Below, in pieces: positions 50,252 to 59,162 of a DNA stretch of 59,162 nt. The position numbers and the translations under genes were made by a program. The notes below the pieces were generated by a model. It did no database searches and had not been told where the DNA came from. It worked only from the letters and a program-made list of their open reading frames with translations. Numbering within the stretch: the stretch's first letter is position 1; each line of letters starts with the position of its first letter. The stretch covers positions 1 to 59,162 of the forward strand of contig CAZPMT010000020.1 in NCBI GenBank assembly GCA_964587655.1, in the 5' to 3' direction. The stretch comes from CAZPMT01 sp964587655 (GTDB lineage: Bacteria > Hydrogenedentota > Hydrogenedentia > Hydrogenedentales > SLHB01).

Positions 50252-52654
50252 ATGAGGGAAATCAAACGTGTAGCAGTCTTGGGTTCGGGGGTCATGGGAG
50301 GAGCAATCGCCGCACATCTTGCCAATTGCGGTATTCCTTCGCTCATGCTGGATATCGTGCCCCCGAATCTGTCCGACAAGGACAAGGGAAACAAGGAGAA
50401 ACGAAACAGCTTTGCCGCCGGCAGCAAGGCGGCGCTCCTAAAGACGAAGCCTTCACCGTTGTATCTGAAGTCGAACGTCGACCTGATCGAGATCGGCAAC
50501 TTCGACGACGACTTCCCGAAGATCGCGGACTGCGATTGGATCTGCGAGGTGGTCAAGGAAGACCTCAAGATCAAGAAGGCCGTGTTCGCGAAGGTAGCGC
50601 AATTCCGCTCGAAGGGCTCGATTATCAGCACGAATACGAGCGGCATTCCGATCTCCTCGATGGAAGACGGAATGGACGAAGATATGCGTAAGCACCTCGT
50701 CGGCACGCACTTTTTCAACCCGCCTCGCTACCTTAAACTCCTCGAGATCATTCCGGGCTCGGTTACGCTCCCGGAAATCGTCGAGTGCATGGCGGCTTTC
50801 GGAGAAAACGTGCTCGGCAAGGGCATCGTGTACGCGAAGGACACGCCGAACTTCGTGGCCAACCGCATCCTCACTTTCATGATGTCGTACATCATGCACG
50901 AGATGACCAAGCCTGAGTTCGATTTGAAGTTCGAGGAGGTTGACGCTCTGACGGGGCCGGTCATCGGCCACGCTTCGTCTGGCACGTTTCGCACGGGCGA
51001 CCTTGTGGGCATGGACACGTTCGTGCATGTCGTGGGCAACGTATACAACGGCTGCCCGAAGGACGAACGGCGCGATTTGATGGTTTCGCCACCGTGGCTC
51101 GCGAAGATGACCGAAAAGGGATATTACGGCGCCAAGTCGGGCTCGGGCTTCTACAAGAAGACTGACCAGAGGGATGAAAAGGGCAAGCCGGTTATCCTTT
51201 CGCTCGACCCGAAGACCCTCGAATACGTGCCGCAGGTAAAGCCGCTCTTCGACTGCGTCGGGGCCGCGAAGAAGGCCAAGACGCTCGATGAGAAAGTCAA
51301 GATCATGCACGCGGGCGCGGACAAAGGGTCCAAGTTTCTCTGGAAGGTCTTCGCGAACTCGGCCATTTATGCCGCAAACCGCATCCCGGAGATCGCGGAC
51401 GACATCGCCAACATCGACAACGCGCTGAAATGGGGATTCGCGTGGGAACAGGGCATTTTCGAGGCGTGGGACACGCTGGGCTTCGCGGCCGTGTGCGACC
51501 GTATGGAAGGCGACAAGTTGACGCTCCCGCCGATCGCCGTTGCGATGAAAGCGAAAGGCGTGGACGCATTCTACAAGACCGTTAACGGCAAGAAGTGCTA
51601 TTTCGATCTGAAATCGAAGTCGTATAAGCCGGTCCAGGGAATGCGCAACGTGATCATCCTGGACGAAGCGCGCGCGACGTCGGAGGTCAAGCGCAATGAC
51701 GACGCCAGCCTGATCGACCTGGGCGACGGCATCCTGTGCTGCGAGTTTCACTGCAAGCTGAACGTCGTGGGAGGCGGGCTCGTCGAGATGCTCGCCGAAG
51801 GCGGCAAGATGGTCAACGAGGGCAAGTTCGACGGCATGGTGCTCGCGAACCAGGGCCCACACTTCTCAGCCGGGGCGAACCTGATGCTGGTGCTGATGTA
51901 CATCAATGGGAACGACTGGGACAGCCTGAGGAATATGATTACCGGGTTCCAGGCTGCGAATATGGCCATGCGGTTCTGCCGCGGGCCGGTCGTTACCGCG
52001 CCGCATCACTACACGTTCGGCGGCGGCCTCGAAATGGCGCAGCACGGCGCGAAGGCCGTTATCGCGGGTGAAACGTACGGCGGCCTCGTCGAAGTCGGCG
52101 TGGGCGTGATCCCGGCCGGGGGCGGCACGAAGGAGATGCTGCGGCGCGCGCTGAGCTACGTGCCTTCCAGTGTGCCGGATGCGATCCCGTATCCTTACGT
52201 TCGCCGCGCTTTCGAGAGCATCGCGATGGCGAAGGTCAGCACAAGCGGCGCCGAGTTGATCGAGCTGGGCTGCCTCGCTGAAAGCGACATCGTTCTCGCG
52301 AACTGGGATCAGCAGGTCCAGCGTGCGAAGGACGTCTGCCGCGGGCTTGTCGTGGGCGGCTACAAGCCGCCGCTGCCCGCCCGCATGGTGGCGCTCGGCG
52401 AGCCGGTTCGGTCGGCGTTCCGCGCCCAACTTTACAACATGACCGAGTCAGGCTGGGCGTCTGAACACGACGCCGTGATCGCGATGAAGGTCGCGCATAT
52501 CCTGACCGGCGGCGATCGCATGCCCGGAACGCCCATCACCGAGCAAGACGTTCTGGACCTCGAGTGCGAGGCGTTTCTGAGCCTCTGCGGCATGCCGAAG
52601 TCGCAAGAGCGCATCCAGTACATGTTGATGAACAACAAACCGCTGCGCAACTAA
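50252..52654 (+). CDS. FadN-type 3-hydroxyacyl-CoA dehydrogenase/enoyl-CoA hydratase, paralogue 1
   Basis: An 800-residue multifunctional beta-oxidation enzyme in the FadN order: an N-terminal NAD-binding domain with GSGVMGGAIAAHLA (11-24), the 3-hydroxyacyl-CoA dehydrogenase core with catalytic His in GTHFFNPPRYLKLLE, and a C-terminal crotonase domain with FDGMVLANQGPHFSAGANL and Glu residues in GGGLEMAQ and LVEVGVGVIPAGGG. It hydrates enoyl-CoA and oxidises the 3-hydroxy product. The ATG at 50252 follows an AAGGAGAG site. The thiolase gene starts 66 bases downstream and completes the spiral. Confidence 0.9.
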   Translation: MREIKRVAVLGSGVMGGAIAAHLANCGIPSLMLDIVPPNLSDKDKGNKEKRNSFAAGSKAALLKTKPSPLYLKSNVDLIEIGNFDDDFPKIADCDWICEVVKEDLKIKKAVFAKVAQFRSKGSIISTNTSGIPISSMEDGMDEDMRKHLVGTHFFNPPRYLKLLEIIPGSVTLPEIVECMAAFGENVLGKGIVYAKDTPNFVANRILTFMMSYIMHEMTKPEFDLKFEEVDALTGPVIGHASSGTFRTGDLVGMDTFVHVVGNVYNGCPKDERRDLMVSPPWLAKMTEKGYYGAKSGSGFYKKTDQRDEKGKPVILSLDPKTLEYVPQVKPLFDCVGAAKKAKTLDEKVKIMHAGADKGSKFLWKVFANSAIYAANRIPEIADDIANIDNALKWGFAWEQGIFEAWDTLGFAAVCDRMEGDKLTLPPIAVAMKAKGVDAFYKTVNGKKCYFDLKSKSYKPVQGMRNVIILDEARATSEVKRNDDASLIDLGDGILCCEFHCKLNVVGGGLVEMLAEGGKMVNEGKFDGMVLANQGPHFSAGANLMLVLMYINGNDWDSLRNMITGFQAANMAMRFCRGPVVTAPHHYTFGGGLEMAQHGAKAVIAGETYGGLVEVGVGVIPAGGGTKEMLRRALSYVPSSVPDAIPYPYVRRAFESIAMAKVSTSGAELIELGCLAESDIVLANWDQQVQRAKDVCRGLVVGGYKPPLPARMVALGEPVRSAFRAQLYNMTESGWASEHDAVIAMKVAHILTGGDRMPGTPITEQDVLDLECEAFLSLCGMPKSQERIQYMLMNNKPLRN

Positions 52655-52720
52655 GAGTCATTGAGCGAGTGGCAATCAGAAGACAGCACACACCAACCGT
52701 GATGAAGGAGGAAATAAGTA

Positions 52721-53881
<1,161 letters not shown>

Positions 53882-53930
53882 TGCGTCATTGCAGAAGTAG
53901 ACGCAATGTTCCGTTAGACAAAGCGCCAAC

Positions 53931-53966
53931 GCGGACCCTTTTCCCTCTTCGGGAAAAAGGGTCCGC
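53931..53966. terminator. Hairpin between convergent beta-oxidation genes
   Basis: GCGGACCCTTTTCCC (53931-53945) pairs with GGGAAAAAGGGTCCGC (53951-53966) across a TCTTC loop, with one extra A. The stem is very stable and lies between the thiolase (plus) and the second FadN-type gene (minus), so it may stop transcription from both sides. Confidence 0.65.
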
Positions 53967-54022
53967 GCCGTTAGGCTTCCATGTGATAGGCCGCAAGCCA
54001 GGCCCTTGATCGTAGCGTTGCG

Positions 54023-56434
54023 TCAGTTGCGCAACGGCTTGCCTGTCTCGAGCGTGTGCTCGATCCGTTGGCGCGTCAACTGCGTGCCACAGAGACTGAG
54101 GAACGCCTCGCACTCGAGTTCGAGCACGTCGTGCTCCGTCATTTTCGCGCCCTGGAGGCGGTCGCCGCCCGTCATCACGCGGGCAACATGCATGGCGATT
54201 GCCACGTCGTGTTCGGAGGCAAATCCGGACTCGTGCAGATTAAACAGGGCCACGCGGAATACCGAACGCACCGGCTCGCCCAATGCGGTCATCTTTGCGG
54301 GACGCGGCGGCTTATACCCGGCCACCACCATCCCGCGGCAGACATCTTTGGCGCGTCTGATTTGCTGATCGACATTCTCGCACAGGATGTCGTTATCGCT
54401 GAGGTATCCAAGTTCAATCAGTTCAGGGCCGCTTGTGCTGACCTTTCCCAAGCAAATCGACTCGAAGGCGCGCCGCACATACGGGAAAGGATTTCCCTCT
54501 TCCAAGGAGGGCGGCGCGCAGGCTAGGGCGCGCCGGAGCATCTCTTTCGTGCCGCCGGCGCCGGGAATCAGGCCGACGCCCATCTCGACGAGTCCGCCGT
54601 AAGTCTCACCCGCATACACGACACGCGCGGCGTGCTGCGACATTTCGATTGCGCCGCCAAGCGAGAGATGATGGGGCGCGGAAACGACCGGCCCACGGCA
54701 AAACCTCATGGACATATTGATACGCTGGAATTCGTTGACCATCATTCTGATCCGGTCCCAGTCGTGGTCCTTGATGCTGTCCAGGACCAGCGTCAGGTTT
54801 GCGCCCACACAGAAGTGCTTGCCCTGGTTCCCGATGACCATTCCATCGAACTGCCCAAGATTCACCATATCGACGCCCGCTTCGAGCACCTCAGCCACGC
54901 CCGCATCGACCGTGTTCATTTTGGAATGGAACTCGGCGCACAGGATCCCGTCTCCGAGGTCTATGAGGCTGGCGGAGGGGTTCTCCCTTACGATGCCGCC
55001 GCTCTGCGTGATCTCGCTCAACAACAGCAAGCCTCCGGCGGAAGGAACGGCCGCGTAGGCGCCCGCGGCCAAGTCGAAGTAACTTCTCCGTCCCTGCGGG
55101 GTCTTGCTGTAGAAAGAGAGCGCCCCACGATCTAGCATGTTGCGGGCGATCTGCGGGAGTTCAAGACCATCGGACACCATCCGATCGCAAACGTACTTGA
55201 AGCCGAGCGTATCCCACGTTTCGAACACGCCGAGCTCCCATCCGAATCCCCACTTGACGGCGCTGTCGATGTTGACGATATCGCCTGTGATCTCAGGAAT
55301 GCGATTCCCGACATACGCGGCCAGGTGAGCAAAGGCGTCCCAAACGAACTTCGAGCCGCGGTCGGTCCCCATGTGCATTATGCGCACCTGATCTTCGACG
55401 GACTCCACGCGTTTTGCGGCCTCGATGCACTCGAACTGCGGATGGATCTGCGTCCGATACTCCAACGTCTCAGGGTCCAGCGCGAGAACGATGCTCCTGT
55501 CGTTCGCGTCCTTTTCGCTCGTCTTCTTGTAGAAGCCGCAACCGGATTTCTCACCATAGCGGCCCTTCTCGAGCATCTTACGCAGCCACTCGGGCGGCAC
55601 GAAAAGACGGCGCTGTTCATCGTTCGGACAGTTGGAGTAGACATTGGACACGGCGTGCGTAACCGTGTCGAGACCCACCAGGTCCGCCGTGCGGAATGTG
55701 GCTGACGCTGCATGGCCGATCAGCGTCCCGGTAAGGGCGTCGATCTCCTCGATTCGGAATCCCAATCGAGTCATCTCATGAATCATGTATTGGAACAGGA
55801 ATGCCATCGCGCGGTTAGCCACGAAATTGGGGGTGTCCTTAGCGTGAATCACCCGCTTTCCCATCACGTTCTCGCCGAAATCCACCATCGTCGCGAGCAC
55901 GTCGGTTCGCGTATTCGGCCCTGGAACCAACTCGACCAGCCTCAGGTAGCGCGGCGGGTTGAAGAAATGCGTGCCCAGGAAATGCTCGCGCATCTCGGTA
56001 TCCATTCCCTTAGCCATCTCGGACAGGGCGATGCCGCTTGTGTTCGTACTTACAATCGACCCCGGTGAGCGATGCTTCGCCACAGCCTGAAAAACCTTGT
56101 TCTTGGCCGATAGGTCCTCTTTCACCGTCTCGCAGATCCAGTCGCAACTCTCAATCTCCCGCGCATCCTCTTCGATGCTTCCGAAATCGATCTGGTCCAC
56201 CACCGATCTGTCGTAGATCGGCGAGGGCTTCGTTTTCAGCAACGCCGCTTTCTTCGCCGCCCCAAAGCCGCCTTTGCCATGGCCCCGTTCCGACGGGTCA
56301 ATGGGCGTGACCTTAAGCACCAGGCTGGGAATGCCACAGTTGGCAAGGTGCGCCGCGATCCCAGTTCCCATGATGCCCGAGCCAATGACCGCGACCCGCT
56401 TGATCTCTCTCTTCTTCACAGCAGCAGAGTTCAT
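54023..56434 (-). CDS. FadN-type 3-hydroxyacyl-CoA dehydrogenase/enoyl-CoA hydratase, paralogue 2
   Basis: An 803-residue paralogue of the enzyme at 50252-52654 with the same domain order: GSGIMGTGIAAHLANCG near the start, HFLGTHFFNPPRYLRLVEL with the catalytic His, and the crotonase domain with FDGMVIGNQGKHFCVGANL and Glu in GGAIEMSQ and LVEMGVGLIPGAGG. All key residues are kept, so it is probably active, perhaps with different chain-length or branched substrates. The ATG at 56434 has GAGG nine bases upstream. It converges on the thiolase gene. Confidence 0.9.
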   Translation of the reverse strand: MNSAAVKKREIKRVAVIGSGIMGTGIAAHLANCGIPSLVLKVTPIDPSERGHGKGGFGAAKKAALLKTKPSPIYDRSVVDQIDFGSIEEDAREIESCDWICETVKEDLSAKNKVFQAVAKHRSPGSIVSTNTSGIALSEMAKGMDTEMREHFLGTHFFNPPRYLRLVELVPGPNTRTDVLATMVDFGENVMGKRVIHAKDTPNFVANRAMAFLFQYMIHEMTRLGFRIEEIDALTGTLIGHAASATFRTADLVGLDTVTHAVSNVYSNCPNDEQRRLFVPPEWLRKMLEKGRYGEKSGCGFYKKTSEKDANDRSIVLALDPETLEYRTQIHPQFECIEAAKRVESVEDQVRIMHMGTDRGSKFVWDAFAHLAAYVGNRIPEITGDIVNIDSAVKWGFGWELGVFETWDTLGFKYVCDRMVSDGLELPQIARNMLDRGALSFYSKTPQGRRSYFDLAAGAYAAVPSAGGLLLLSEITQSGGIVRENPSASLIDLGDGILCAEFHSKMNTVDAGVAEVLEAGVDMVNLGQFDGMVIGNQGKHFCVGANLTLVLDSIKDHDWDRIRMMVNEFQRINMSMRFCRGPVVSAPHHLSLGGAIEMSQHAARVVYAGETYGGLVEMGVGLIPGAGGTKEMLRRALACAPPSLEEGNPFPYVRRAFESICLGKVSTSGPELIELGYLSDNDILCENVDQQIRRAKDVCRGMVVAGYKPPRPAKMTALGEPVRSVFRVALFNLHESGFASEHDVAIAMHVARVMTGGDRLQGAKMTEHDVLELECEAFLSLCGTQLTRQRIEHTLETGKPLRN

Positions 56435-56692
56435 GTTCGAGTTCCTCTTGTTATTGGACGTCCACATACACTTGTTTTGTTTGCAGCCGCACCCGGCCTA
56501 GAGCGACCCGGCCTCGCCGAGACATACCGAGGGTAGACCATAAGGCATCTAATTGTCAAGTGGTAAATTGTAGACGCGCAAACACTTTGGCATGAATCAT
56601 GCAAGAGGGCTGAAGACCGGCCTTGTCAAGGATAGTTGTCAGTGGCCATATTCGTCCTGGGCCTGTCGGCGGCCAGCCACTTATGGATGCGA

Positions 56693-57790
56693 TCACACGC
56701 CTTCGAGCGGCAGGCGGATGGGTCGGTGCGTCTTGTAGGACTCTTGTGCGGCGAAGACGATCTCGTGGGTCTTTATTGCGTCCGCCAGGTTGCAGTGCGA
56801 CTCGCGGTTGTTGAGGATGCAGTCGATGAAGTGATCCATCTGGCCTTGGAAGGGGTGGTGGGACACGTCGGCGCTGTCGGGGAGGATGGTGGGGATTTCG
56901 ATCCAGTTTTTCTGGCCGGGGAACTTTTGCGACCAGACGCGGTTGTCTTTGATCGTGCCGCGGTTCCCGAAGACCTCGATCGGGAACATGTAGGGCATGA
57001 CGCATCCATAGTTGACGGAGACTTTGGCTAACACGCCGTTGTCGAACCGGATCAGGACCATTTCGAGGTCGTCATATTCGAGCGACGGGGCCTTCTGAAA
57101 GGAATTGGTGAAGTAGTTGTATTCCGTGTCGAGGCCTTTGCGCCAGCCGCCGGCGTAGGCGAAGATCTCGATGGGCGTGGCGGCTTCATAGCGGCCTTTG
57201 GCGGCAAACCATCGCGCGGCGTCGAGCGCGTGGCAGCCGCCGGTGAGCATGGCGCTGACGCCCTTTTCCTTCGTGCGCGCGTCCTCGTAGCCGGTCCACC
57301 AGCTCGCGATGTCGTGCTGATAATCCGTTTCGACGCAGTAGACGTCGCCCACGGCGTCGTCCGCGACCATGGCCTTGATTGTCTCGAAGAGTGGATTCCA
57401 GCGCAGGACGAAGCTCACCACCGTCTTGACGCTCGCCTTCCGCACCGCGTCGCGCATGGCGCGCATCTCCACGGGACTGTTGGCGATTGGTTTCTCGATT
57501 ACGATGTGCTTGCCGGCTTGCGCCGCGGCGATGGTGTTCTCCGCGTGAAGGTGCTGCGGCGTGCATACGGAAACGACGTCCACGCCTTCATGCGCTAGCG
57601 CCTTTTCGTAGTCCGTGTAGAACGCGACGTCCTTGAGACCGGCTTCTTCGGCTTTTCTCCGGCAACTGCTCGACTTTCGGCTCGATATGGCCATCACTTT
57701 CGTGTGAGGATTCGTGTTGAAGGCCCTGATGTGCTCTCCCGCAACCCAGCCCGCGCCGTGAACAAGAACGCCCAACGTGGCCTCAGCCAT
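56693..57790 (-). CDS. Gfo/Idh/MocA family oxidoreductase
   Basis: A 365-residue NAD(P)-dependent oxidoreductase. The N-terminal Rossmann region (HGAGWVAGEH at 11-20) and the conserved EKP triad residues at 99-101 (IEKPIANS) define the family, followed by the C-terminal alpha/beta domain with GGCHALDAARWF. Members oxidise sugars or related polyols; the substrate here is unknown. It has a TTTTTCCTCC-type purine-rich site before the ATG at 57790. The 256 bases between it and the FadN-type gene show no gene. Confidence 0.9.
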   Translation of the reverse strand: MAEATLGVLVHGAGWVAGEHIRAFNTNPHTKVMAISSRKSSSCRRKAEEAGLKDVAFYTDYEKALAHEGVDVVSVCTPQHLHAENTIAAAQAGKHIVIEKPIANSPVEMRAMRDAVRKASVKTVVSFVLRWNPLFETIKAMVADDAVGDVYCVETDYQHDIASWWTGYEDARTKEKGVSAMLTGGCHALDAARWFAAKGRYEAATPIEIFAYAGGWRKGLDTEYNYFTNSFQKAPSLEYDDLEMVLIRFDNGVLAKVSVNYGCVMPYMFPIEVFGNRGTIKDNRVWSQKFPGQKNWIEIPTILPDSADVSHHPFQGQMDHFIDCILNNRESHCNLADAIKTHEIVFAAQESYKTHRPIRLPLEGV

Positions 57791-57914
57791 TTTTCCTCCT
57801 TTTCGGACAGGAAACTTGAGATGAAAACGCCGCCAAATGCAACGCTACGGCAGGGGCGGCGTCAATGTCAAGACGTCGTGCGTGAGCCATCATTTGTTTC
57901 ATATCGCGGTATGA

Positions 57915-58517
57915 TCACGGGGAGGGAGGTTTGGTTGCAACATACCATGCAACTTGTCCGAGGAGTTGGTTTGCGGCGATAACGTGGAAACCGGCGCGGG
58001 TCAGTTCGGTTCGAAAAGCGAGGTAGTCGAAACGGTCTTGGCGTGGGTGATCGAAGAGGTGCCGACAGAGGGGGTTGTTGATGAATCCTGAGAGGACTTC
58101 TTCGGCATAGAATCGTCCGCCTGGTTTCAGGACTCGGAAGACTTCGTTCACGGCGCTGCGCCAGTCCGGGACGTGGTGAATGATGCCGAAGTCGAATACG
58201 GCGTCATATAGTGCGCCGGGCGCGGGGATGGCCGCTGCGTCTCCTTGCCATAACCGGACGTTCGTGCCCCGGGTTTCCACTCTCTTCGCCGCGAGGCCGA
58301 CCATTTCGAGATCGTAGTCGAAGGCGTCCACATGCGCTGCGCCGAAGGCGTCGAGGATCAACCCGATGCCCACGCCGCGTCCGCATCCGACCTCGAGCGC
58401 TCGACCTCCTTGCAGCCTCCCTCCCATCGCTATCAGCCTGCGCGCCTCAAAGTGAGACTGGATGGCGGCGCGCACGGGATTGTTCATCATGATCTTCTCG
58501 AAACGGTTTAGAAGCAT
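57915..58517 (-). CDS. Class I SAM-dependent methyltransferase
   Basis: A 200-residue methyltransferase with the SAM-binding motif I LEVGCGRGVGI (41-51), an acidic residue ending the second strand (FDYDLEMV), motif around WQGDAAAIP and a DFGIIHHVPD segment typical of ubiquinone/menaquinone-type or small-molecule methyltransferases. The substrate is unknown. It lies alone on the minus strand between a Gfo/Idh/MocA gene and a repeat. Confidence 0.88.
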   Translation of the reverse strand: MLLNRFEKIMMNNPVRAAIQSHFEARRLIAMGGRLQGGRALEVGCGRGVGIGLILDAFGAAHVDAFDYDLEMVGLAAKRVETRGTNVRLWQGDAAAIPAPGALYDAVFDFGIIHHVPDWRSAVNEVFRVLKPGGRFYAEEVLSGFINNPLCRHLFDHPRQDRFDYLAFRTELTRAGFHVIAANQLLGQVAWYVATKPPSP

Positions 58518-58667
58518 AGTCGGTATCCACGTGGGGTGCGTTCGTCGCGCGCAATCGCGCGGCCAATGTCGCCGTCATGGTAACAGGAGGCCGGCTTTCG
58601 CGCAATGGCGGTCATGGCGACTTTGGGTTGCGGCGCATGGTCGATTTTTCGCATGATGGACGAGGTG

Positions 58668-58790
58668 GACTTTATGGACGAAGTGGACTGGAAAGAGACT
58701 TGTAAGGCGGATGAAGGGCATTCTCGACACGTGAACCCCTCTTCCTGCGCGTCTGCTGTGGTTTTCGCGCGTCCACTGCCTTTTCCAGGA
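58668..58790 (+). repeat. Dispersed repeat, copy 3
   Basis: Starts GGACTTTATGGACGAAGTGG and runs through AAGGCGGATGAAGGGC, TCTCGACACGTGAACCCC, TTCCTGCGCGTCTGCTGTGG and CGCGCGTCCACTGCCTTTTCC. The block order matches the minus-strand copy at 31941-32057 over its whole length. It fills the gap 58518-58953, where no gene is evident. Confidence 0.75.
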
Positions 58791-58911
58791 TGGAGGGATT
58801 CGCCGTGCGCGCGGCCTATCGCGGTCTGCCCGAGGCAAGTGTTGTCTTGCGAAGTCTGCCTCCGCGGTCGTGCTCGTTCGCGGTAGGGACGCCGGTTACC
58901 CGGCGACTCTG

Positions 58912-58966
58912 CTCGTCATCGTAACCGAAGAGTGGAGATTCTCTTTTACTCGATTACGATGACGAG
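58912..58966. repeat. 13-bp perfect inverted repeat (CTCGTCATCGTAA)
   Basis: CTCGTCATCGTAA (58912-58924) and TTACGATGACGAG (58954-58966) are perfect complements. The right arm also encodes the last codons and stop of the partial gene at the window edge, so the hairpin could end its transcript. It is related in sequence style to the GAGCAC/CGTAATC repeats near 5385-5563. Confidence 0.6.
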
Positions 58967-59162
58967 CCCGGCGCAGCGCTTGTTTTCTTGCGGCCTTCCG
59001 GCAGTTGCTTTTCCAGCGTTTCGCGCAGGTTCTCCAGCTTTTCCCGCAAAGAGTATGGAGTGTAGACATAGTCCTGCTCGAGCTGGAACCCGAGGCGCGA
59101 ATCCCGAGTGGCGGCAAGCAGCGAAAGCTCCGTGCGGGCGATCTCCTCGCGCAAGATGGTTT
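58954..59162 (-). CDS. Hypothetical protein, C-terminal part (5' end outside window)
   Basis: The minus-strand frame is open to the window edge, so only about 68 C-terminal residues are visible: TILREEIARTELSLLAATRD, then RLGFQLEQDYVYTPYSLREK and an acidic/basic helical end LENLRETLEKQLPEG. A similar tail occurs in some large carbohydrate-related proteins, but I cannot name the family. The TTG at 59154 is inside the reading frame and is not taken as the start. Confidence 0.55.
   Translation of the reverse strand, partial: TILREEIARTELSLLAATRDSRLGFQLEQDYVYTPYSLREKLENLRETLEKQLPEGRKKTSAAPGSSS

Overview
The window is a GC-rich, gene-dense stretch of a chromosome from a Gram-negative bacterium. 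The mreBCD/PBP2/rodA cell-shape cluster, an ExbB/ExbD/TonB-like energiser set and many exported proteins support a diderm cell. Several features together suggest an uncultivated lineage of the Hydrogenedentota/Planctomycetota/Lentisphaerota type: uroporphyrinogen-decarboxylase-like proteins, a Gfo/Idh/MocA oxidoreductase, large exported carbohydrate-active proteins, zinc-ribbon/TPR membrane proteins and many palindromic intergenic repeats. That placement is inference. No rRNA, tRNA or CRISPR array was seen.

Layout. 1-7101: cell elongation module (end of mreB, mreC, mreD, PBP2, rodA), then ribonuclease G. 7198-10044: an inverted repeat and a Tat-exported glycoside-hydrolase-like protein. 10058-15585 (minus): a membrane-anchored protein, an iron-sulfur aldo/keto reductase, a tandem pair of paralogous membrane-anchored proteins and a small GGQ release-factor-like protein. 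15683-21569: a large polytopic membrane protein, an exported (alpha/alpha)6-type hydrolase and a URO-D-like protein. 21595-25034: two adjacent membrane-linked dynamin-like GTPases.

25040-31749 (minus) is the most interesting region. A sigma70-like promoter is followed by two very small genes of 50 and 52 codons, each with a strong Shine-Dalgarno site and both products starting MKHV. An intrinsic terminator comes next, then a tightly coupled run of genes: two GNAT acetyltransferases, a CPBP intramembrane protease/immunity-type protein, an ABC ATPase, an ABC-2 permease and a fusion protein. The fusion has a peptide-maturase-like N-terminus, a radical-SAM-like core that has lost its CxxxCxxC cysteines, a SPASM-like cysteine domain and a C-terminal GNAT domain. 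The order resembles a ribosomally made peptide (RiPP or bacteriocin-like) system: precursors, terminator, modification enzymes, exporter. I do not recognise it as a described class.

32304-39741: argC-argJ-argB, exbB-exbD-tonB-like, a small zinc-ribbon membrane protein and uvrC. 39940-41166 (minus): a second URO-D-like protein. 41442-46562: a ParD-like antitoxin with a truncated ParE toxin, then a YhaO/YhaN-like (SbcD/SbcC-type) nuclease-ATPase pair that looks acquired. 46697-50039: zinc-ribbon and TPR proteins. 50252-56434: a FadN-type multifunctional beta-oxidation enzyme and thiolase, converging on a second FadN paralogue. 56693-59162 (minus): a Gfo/Idh/MocA oxidoreductase, a methyltransferase, repeats and a partial gene at the edge.

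Repeats are a second theme. A 29-bp palindrome lies in the same reading frame inside two unrelated genes (9646-9676 and 12088-12116). A dispersed repeat of about 75-120 bp occurs three times. Several long inverted repeats fill intergenic gaps.
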